Assembly: GCA_012800135.1 (NCBI GenBank)
Contig: JAAZJV010000166.1
Span: 1-10,501 of the forward strand
Reading direction: 5' to 3'
Origin: Clostridiaceae bacterium
GTDB lineage: Bacteria > Bacillota > Clostridia > Saccharofermentanales > DTU023
Length of the DNA stretch: 10,501 nucleotides
Below are positions 7,617 through 10,501 of this stretch, one piece after another (positions within the stretch are counted from its first letter, which is position 1; every line of letters starts with the position of its first letter). A program made the translations under genes and the position numbers. The notes beneath the pieces are model-generated. The model was not told the origin of the DNA. It saw only the letters and a list, made by a program, of their open reading frames with translations, and ran no database searches.

Positions 7617-7639
7617 GATCCTACGACAAACTTAGGATC
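7617..7639 (-). promoter_or_regulatory. hairpin abutting the pyrG ribosome binding site
   Basis: A perfect 7-bp stem GATCCTA/TAGGATC with a 9-base loop ends one base before the CGGAGGAG Shine-Dalgarno region of pyrG. Its position suggests an influence on translation initiation, either by shielding the site or by presenting it. Confidence 0.5.
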
Positions 7640-7721
7640 ACCTTTTTTCACCTCAAAAGCACCGCGAGCTTTCGCGTCTTAGTGGATCTACACTGGCATC
7701 CCGGCGAACCAAGCTCCTGCG

Positions 7722-7781
7722 AATCACAGTGGGTCAAAGGAGTTTCTCACGACCCAACAATTATCTCAAGATCCTGTGATT
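7722..7781 (-). ncRNA. nested stem structure in the pyrG leader
   Basis: An outer 8-bp stem (AATCACAG with CTGTGATT) encloses a 6-bp stem (TGGGTC with GACCCA) whose 3' strand is directly continuous with the 3' strand of the outer stem. This is the geometry of a stacked junction. A small ATC-TTGA-GAT hairpin fits in the remaining 5' linker. The pairing is read directly; that it forms an RNA element is inference. Confidence 0.4.
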
Positions 7782-7808
7782 TCATCCATACTCGATTAAT
7801 CAGACCCG

Positions 7809-7837
7809 ATTATGCCACAAGCTCCCAAAACCTCCAA
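7809..7837 (-). promoter_or_regulatory. putative internal promoter for pyrG
   Basis: On the minus strand TTGGAG (7837-7832), a 17-base spacer, then CATAAT (7814-7809), preceded by TGG to give an extended -10. The start would fall near 7802, upstream of the nested stems and about 200 bases before the pyrG ATG. A second -10-like TATAAT at 8027-8022 sits just past the terminator but lacks a -35. Confidence 0.35.
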
Positions 7838-8034
7838 AGGAACCCTTGTGTCCTCAATCTACTGTATTTTCCTTAGAATCAAAAGAGATGCTCACATGCT
7901 TCCTTTTGATCTCCACTAAAGATACCATTTATTAGGAAAGGTTGCCTTAACGATTGGTTCTTTCACAAAGGTAAGATTTTAGACTTTCCTTCACCTCAAT
8001 CCTCGAATTAACGTCTAGAGCATTATAACTTTTC

Positions 8035-8070
8035 AAAAAATGTCCCGAAACCTCGAAAGGATTCGGGACA
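8035..8070 (-). terminator. strong Rho-independent terminator of the YtxH/DUF948 unit
   Basis: A perfect 9-bp stem TGTCCCGAA/TTCGGGACA continues, after an opposed mismatch, into a CCT/AGG stem closed by a 4-base loop. On the minus strand it is followed at once by six T. On the plus strand the downstream T-richness is weaker, so it mainly serves minus-strand transcription. It lies about 120 bases past the DUF948 gene and separates that unit from pyrG. Confidence 0.85.
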
Positions 8071-8133
8071 ATTGAATTTTATGCAAGAAATATGCGTAAC
8101 GAAATTTTTTCTGAGATAAACCTCGGCTTCCAA

Positions 8134-8162
8134 ACACTATGCTTCATAAAGCAGAATAGCGT
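8134..8162 (-). other. bulged hairpin in the 3' UTR of the DUF948 gene
   Basis: On the minus strand ACGCTA pairs with TAGTGT (one G-U), then after a 3-base bulge TGCTT pairs with AAGCA around a TATG loop. No U-tract follows, so it is not a terminator. It lies between the stop codon and the terminator at 8035-8070 and may protect the 3' end or be incidental. Confidence 0.35.
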
Positions 8163-8189
8163 CTGAGATACGAAAAGTTTCCGTCTCAT

Positions 8190-8753
8190 TTATGCTTTCT
8201 CGCTCGTCTCTTCCTTTTTCTTCCTGCGTTCTCGTGCACGTGCTTCCTTCTCTCGCTCTGCTTCTTTTGCTTCGTGCTCTTGCTTCAAGTCGCGAAGAAC
8301 TCCGATTAAAGCGACTACCTGGCCGGCGATACGTGCCACTTGTGCAAGGTCAAAAGAACACTCTTCATCCTTTTTTTCCTGAGCTTTCCGTCGCGAGATA
8401 CGATCAGCGATACCGGAGGCAGCATCACCTATCGATCCGACCGTCGTCTCCACAGCGCCGGTAATACCGGATGCGTCATGCAGAATTTCCGGTATCGACT
8501 CTTTAGCGGAATCAGTCACCGTCTGGACATCATCAAGAACACCGTCAACTTTTTCCATCACACCTGGAAGTGTTTTGACAGTTTTAGTCACATCAGGCGA
8601 TATGTCGTCCAAACTTTTCTTCAAACGGCTAGCGACGCCGACTAATTGAAATAGCAGTACCGCAAGTGCAACCAAAGCCACTGCACCGACAAGAGCAAGC
8701 AGGACATAAAGCAACGATGAAAGCGGGATCATGACTTCCATTACAAAATACAT
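8190..8753 (-). CDS. DUF948-like single-pass membrane protein with charged coiled-coil tail
   Basis: A 187-residue protein with one N-terminal transmembrane segment (about 9-37, very Ala/Val/Leu rich). A polar, heptad-like region follows, rich in Asp, Val, Thr and Ser (about 42-120, including VEKVDGVLDDVQTVTDSAKE-type repeats). A short hydrophobic stretch comes at about 140-154, and the tail is highly charged Lys/Glu/Arg (about 158-187). This matches the DUF948 layout seen beside YtxH genes in Bacillota. The biochemical function is unknown; an envelope or stress role is often assumed. I chose the ATG at 8751-8753, which lies 8 bases after AGGAG. An in-frame GTG three codons upstream (8760-8762) overlaps that ribosome binding site and is unlikely. 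It follows the YtxH-like gene by 20 bases and is followed by the terminator at 8035-8070. Confidence 0.75.
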   Translation of the reverse strand: MYFVMEVMIPLSSLLYVLLALVGAVALVALAVLLFQLVGVASRLKKSLDDISPDVTKTVKTLPGVMEKVDGVLDDVQTVTDSAKESIPEILHDASGITGAVETTVGSIGDAASGIADRISRRKAQEKKDEECSFDLAQVARIAGQVVALIGVLRDLKQEHEAKEAEREKEARARERRKKKEETSEKA

Positions 8754-8773
8754 GGCGATCACTCCTACTTCAA

Positions 8774-9181
8774 TTATTTCGAATCAGCTGACTTCGCATC
8801 ATCCTCTACTTCAGCATCTTCATCACCACACTCACAGCCCTCTGCATCATCCTCGTCACAATCGCAGCATTCTGCTTCTTCCTCATCGCACCCACACGAT
8901 GCATCCTCAACGTCCTCTTTGCCTTCTTTGATTTTCTTAGCAAAAATTTCTTTTTGCTCTTTCAGGTACTCGGCTGCCTCACGAACTTTCTCACGCGCCT
9001 TATCGACGCCATGCACTGCCGCATCTGAGATCTGATCGCGCGTTTCTTTACCCGACTGAGGTGCAAGTAGCAATCCACCTGCTGCGCCGAGAAGGATTCC
9101 GGCGAGCGTTCCTATCGCGACGTTCATGCGTGCATTTTTCTTGGAAGTTACTCCAAACCAATCCTCTAATCTTTTATTCAT
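8774..9181 (-). CDS. YtxH-like membrane protein with Cys-rich acidic C-terminal tail
   Basis: A 135-residue protein. A short polar N-terminus precedes one glycine-rich transmembrane segment (about 21-40, VAIGTLAGILLGAAGGLLLA), then PQSGKETRDQI, the hallmark of YtxH/gas-vesicle-like small membrane proteins. A charged helical region follows (about 58-92). The last 43 residues are unusual: seven Cys at 96, 98, 105, 106, 108, 116 and 118 in CGC, CCDC and CEC clusters within a stretch of Glu and Asp. That composition suggests metal binding, but this is not a known YtxH feature to my knowledge. The start ATG has a near-perfect GAAGGAGG site 5 bases upstream, so high expression is likely. It is the first gene of a two-gene unit with the DUF948-like gene. 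Confidence 0.8.
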   Translation of the reverse strand: MNKRLEDWFGVTSKKNARMNVAIGTLAGILLGAAGGLLLAPQSGKETRDQISDAAVHGVDKAREKVREAAEYLKEQKEIFAKKIKEGKEDVEDASCGCDEEEAECCDCDEDDAEGCECGDEDAEVEDDAKSADSK

Positions 9182-9204
9182 GTTTCCCTCCTTCTAAAGC
9201 TGAC

Positions 9205-9225
9205 AAAAACCGTCTGCGGCTTTTT
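9205..9225 (-). promoter_or_regulatory. terminator-like hairpin in the YtxH leader
   Basis: On the minus strand five A, one G, CCG-CAGA-CGG, then five T. This is a small GC stem extended by A-U pairs (the G is bulged) and ends in a T-run. It lies between the putative -10 at 9254-9249 and the ribosome binding site, so it could be an attenuator. Alternatively it is a weak terminator for read-through from the upstream membrane-protein gene. Confidence 0.4.
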
Positions 9226-9248
9226 AGTGTTTAAAGATTTGCTTTTAC

Positions 9249-9254
9249 ATTATA
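9249..9254 (-). promoter_or_regulatory. putative -10 element of the YtxH-DUF948 unit
   Basis: A perfect TATAAT on the minus strand (context CTGTATAATG) lies 67 bases upstream of the YtxH start. A TTTACA further upstream is 26 bases away, too far to serve as its -35, so only the -10 is called. Confidence 0.4.
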
Positions 9255-9353
9255 CAGAAAATAATACATAAATACGATGGTGTAAAGCTCATTTTTCCTT
9301 AATTTCGTCCAATATGGCCACCTCCAGAATTGTTAATTCAAAAAAGTTACATT

Positions 9354-10223
9354 TTATCTGCATTCATTACACCCTTCATTCTGCTTCTTTTCTGCTGACT
9401 TAAGCCACAGCATCAATTTTTCGATCGACCTTTGTTCTTTGCCCTCACTTTTTGCGTAAAAAAAGCCCATTATGGAAAAGACGATAGCACCGACCATATT
9501 GACAAATAAATCCATCATCGTATCGATCAACCCAATATCCAAATAACCTTCGATATTTAATCGTTGCCCGTTGACCACGGTTTCTCTGATGTCTGAAATA
9601 GAGATCACCGTGTTGGTCATTGTCGGATCTAATCTTGTACTATAAATAGCCTGAATAACTGTATCCTTTTGCATATCGGTATGAAAAATCATGTCAAATG
9701 CATATTCATAAAACTCCCAGAGCACACTAATTGTCATCGAAAAACAGAATGAAAACAGTGCAACAAATATCGGAGATAAGTGAAATTGAAATTTTCTTCG
9801 ATTATTCAGCATGAGGACGAGCGACAGCCCAATCGCAGCATTCAAAAAGCCTGAAATCGTGTGTAAAATATCGTCCCAGAAAGGAATTCGAATAAAGAAT
9901 GCGTTAATTTCACCTAAGATCTCTGCTGCAAAAATGAAAATAAAAATAATGATTTCTAATGATGGCGGAATATCACAATTAAACCTGACCTGCACCATGC
10001 TGGGAAGGTATAGAAGCAAAATCGTTAAACAGCAAAGAAAAAAACCTTCATAGTTCCGCAACATAAGTTGACGAACCGCAGCAACAACCACCAGCAAACG
10101 AAGAACCATAAAAACGATAAAAGAACTTCGATTTTCCTTTAACTCGCGTTGAACCTGTTGACGGAAAATTTTCCGTTTAGTATGTTGCTTTTTGATTTTT
10201 TTCTTGATCATTTTGCCGTCCAT
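9354..10223 (-). CDS. DUF2238/YjdF-like multi-pass membrane protein
   Basis: A 289-residue protein with a strongly basic cytoplasmic N-terminus (KKKIKKQHTKRK). About six transmembrane segments lie near 33-52, 60-76, 88-105, 119-140, 150-172 and 234-256. The conserved polar pattern of the YjdF/DUF2238 family is visible: W116-D-D-x-x-H121 followed by a GF; FS...E170-x-x-E173 in helix 5; and D234-T-x-x-D238-x-x-x-N-x-x-G-A at the last helix. These residues could form a polar site within the membrane, but no activity is established. A loop of about 55 residues (178-232) precedes the last helix. The tail has a Cys pair (CNEC). The start ATG at 10221-10223 has AAAGG very close (2 bases), with GGA 6 bases away. 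It is transcribed toward the YtxH unit with no clear terminator between. Confidence 0.75.
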   Translation of the reverse strand: MDGKMIKKKIKKQHTKRKIFRQQVQRELKENRSSFIVFMVLRLLVVVAAVRQLMLRNYEGFFLCCLTILLLYLPSMVQVRFNCDIPPSLEIIIFIFIFAAEILGEINAFFIRIPFWDDILHTISGFLNAAIGLSLVLMLNNRRKFQFHLSPIFVALFSFCFSMTISVLWEFYEYAFDMIFHTDMQKDTVIQAIYSTRLDPTMTNTVISISDIRETVVNGQRLNIEGYLDIGLIDTMMDLFVNMVGAIVFSIMGFFYAKSEGKEQRSIEKLMLWLKSAEKKQNEGCNECR

Positions 10224-10254
10224 CGCCTTTCCATTACTTTCACATTATTAAAAA

Positions 10255-10260
10255 AGTATA
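10255..10260 (-). promoter_or_regulatory. putative -10 element for the DUF2238-like gene
   Basis: TATACT on the minus strand (5 of 6 matches) lies 31 bases upstream of the start codon. The -35 region is poor. A pair of AAGATTGAA(A)C direct repeats (10279-10289 and 10290-10299) lies just upstream, overlapping the expected -35, and could help bind an activator. Confidence 0.3.
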
Positions 10261-10278
10261 GCGCAATTCTTTAGAGAT

Positions 10279-10299
10279 AAGATTGAAACAAGATTGAAC
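10279..10299. repeat. short direct repeat upstream of the DUF2238-like gene
   Basis: AAGATTGAAAC is followed immediately by AAGATTGAAC. The two copies are 11 and 10 bases long and lie about one helical turn apart, at the expected -35 position of the gene at 10223. The pattern is read directly; a regulatory role is speculation. Confidence 0.45.
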
Positions 10300-10388
10300 A
10301 AAAGTAATGAAATTCAACGTCGCCACATGTTTTCGTCAATCAATTTATACATATTAACTCTTAATGTTATCTAATAGAGCTTCTCATA

Positions 10389-10448
10389 AATCATGACTTC
10401 GCGTAAATTAGGGCTTCGCGTGAATTAGGGCTTCGCGTGAATCATGGG
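10389..10448. repeat. 17-bp tandem repeat, about 3.5 copies
   Basis: Units at 10389-10405, 10406-10422 and 10423-10439 are followed by a partial copy (10440-10448). The two central units are identical (AATTAGGGCTTCGCGTG). The first differs at four positions (AATCATGACTTCGCGTA), and the partial copy starts AATCATGGG. It lies upstream of the DUF2238-like gene in a gap that runs off the right edge (10224-10501) and holds no other supportable gene. The GC-rich TTCGCGTG core stands out from the AT-rich flanks. Confidence 0.8.
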
Positions 10449-10501
10449 ATTATGAAAATCATCAAGATCACAATAAATTCCTTTATGACGATCGCCCCCA
10501 A

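Larger units (their letters stand above)
7599..8034 (-). promoter_or_regulatory. structured untranslated region upstream of pyrG (possible cis-regulatory RNA)
   Basis: 436 bases without a supportable gene but with many inverted repeats in the pyrG sense. They include AGGAAAG/CTTTCCT (7990-7984 with 7940-7934) and AGATCAAAAG/CTTTTGATTCT, whose 8-bp core is perfect (7910-7903 with 7885-7878). An AATCACAG/CTGTGATT stem (7781-7774 with 7729-7722) encloses a TGGGTC/GACCCA stem (7756-7751 with 7735-7730) that abuts it, giving a multibranch shape. CGCGA-AAGC-TCGCG (7676-7663) and GATCCTA/TAGGATC (7639-7617) follow, the latter touching the Shine-Dalgarno sequence. I do not recognise a known riboswitch, T-box, RNase P RNA, tmRNA or 6S RNA. 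The region could be a leader, an independent small RNA, or in part chance pairing. Confidence 0.45.

Noticed and set aside
7678..7710. GATGCCAGTGTAG in the pyrG leader resembles the 3' part of a thiamine pyrophosphate riboswitch
   Set aside because: The 5' GGGG/CTGAGA/ACCC parts are not arranged as in that class, and pyrG is not a thiamine gene. Treated as coincidence.
7682..7876. 64-codon plus-strand frame in the pyrG leader
   Set aside because: No ribosome binding site, and it runs through the inverted repeats of the leader. Composition not protein-like.
7599..8034. T-box, RNase P RNA, tmRNA or 6S RNA in the hairpin-rich region
   Set aside because: The T-box TGGNACCGCG, the RNase P GAGGAAAGTCC and ACAGAA blocks and the tmRNA TTCGAATCC...CCA end are all missing. 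One GGAAAGTC match is too short.
8754..8762. GTG at 8762 as the start of the DUF948-like gene
   Set aside because: It overlaps the AGGAG ribosome binding site with no spacer. The ATG at 8753 has the correct 8-base spacing.
9329..9345. GAATT/AATTC hairpin as terminator of the DUF2238-like gene
   Set aside because: On the minus strand the T-run precedes the stem instead of following it, and the stem has one G-C pair.
10389..10448. CRISPR-like array
   Set aside because: The 17-bp units are directly adjacent with no unique spacers, and no cas gene is present.

Overview
The window looks like a chromosomal segment of an anaerobic, low-to-moderate GC Bacillota, most likely a member of the Clostridia. 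The grounds are the greA-lysS pair, strong AGGAGG-type ribosome binding sites, a YtxH/DUF948 pair, and a 500-residue IMP dehydrogenase of the kind I know from clostridia and from the protist Tritrichomonas. No taxon can be named from the sequence alone. Nearly all genes are housekeeping and lie on the minus strand. I see no tRNA, rRNA, insertion sequence, integrase or CRISPR.

Layout: 1-466, the first 155 codons of an ALDH4-type delta-1-pyrroline-5-carboxylate dehydrogenase (pruA), reading off the left edge. 467-1116, AT-rich and gene-free, with promoters pointing both ways. 1117-1539, the only plus-strand gene, a four-helix membrane protein of unknown function. 1820-3859, the greA-lysS transcription unit (minus). 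4213-5715, IMP dehydrogenase (GTP branch). 5716-5924, a gap with a degenerate 17/27-bp tandem repeat. 5925-7598, CTP synthase (pyrG). 7599-8034, a 436-bp gap rich in inverted repeats that reads as a structured pyrG leader. 8035-8070, a strong terminator closing the upstream unit. 8190-9181, a two-gene envelope unit (YtxH-like, then DUF948-like). 9354-10223, a DUF2238/YjdF-like membrane protein. 10389-10448, a 17-bp tandem repeat.

The most striking observation is in pyrG. The glutaminase nucleophile, normally the Cys of G-I-C-L-G-M-Q, is Gly (codon GGT, residue 385). The synthase domain, the GTP-binding R-G-x-E segment and the His-Pro-Glu of the triad are all present. If the base is real, this CTP synthase cannot hydrolyse glutamine by the classical route and should depend on free ammonia. 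Second are the long structured pyrG leader and a YtxH-like protein with a seven-cysteine acidic tail.

Functionally, the guaB-type gene makes the precursor of GTP, the usual allosteric activator of CTP synthase glutaminase, so the two genes sit at the purine/pyrimidine balance. GreA and LysS serve transcription and translation. The YtxH/DUF948 pair and the two orphan membrane proteins belong to the envelope and have no assigned biochemical function.
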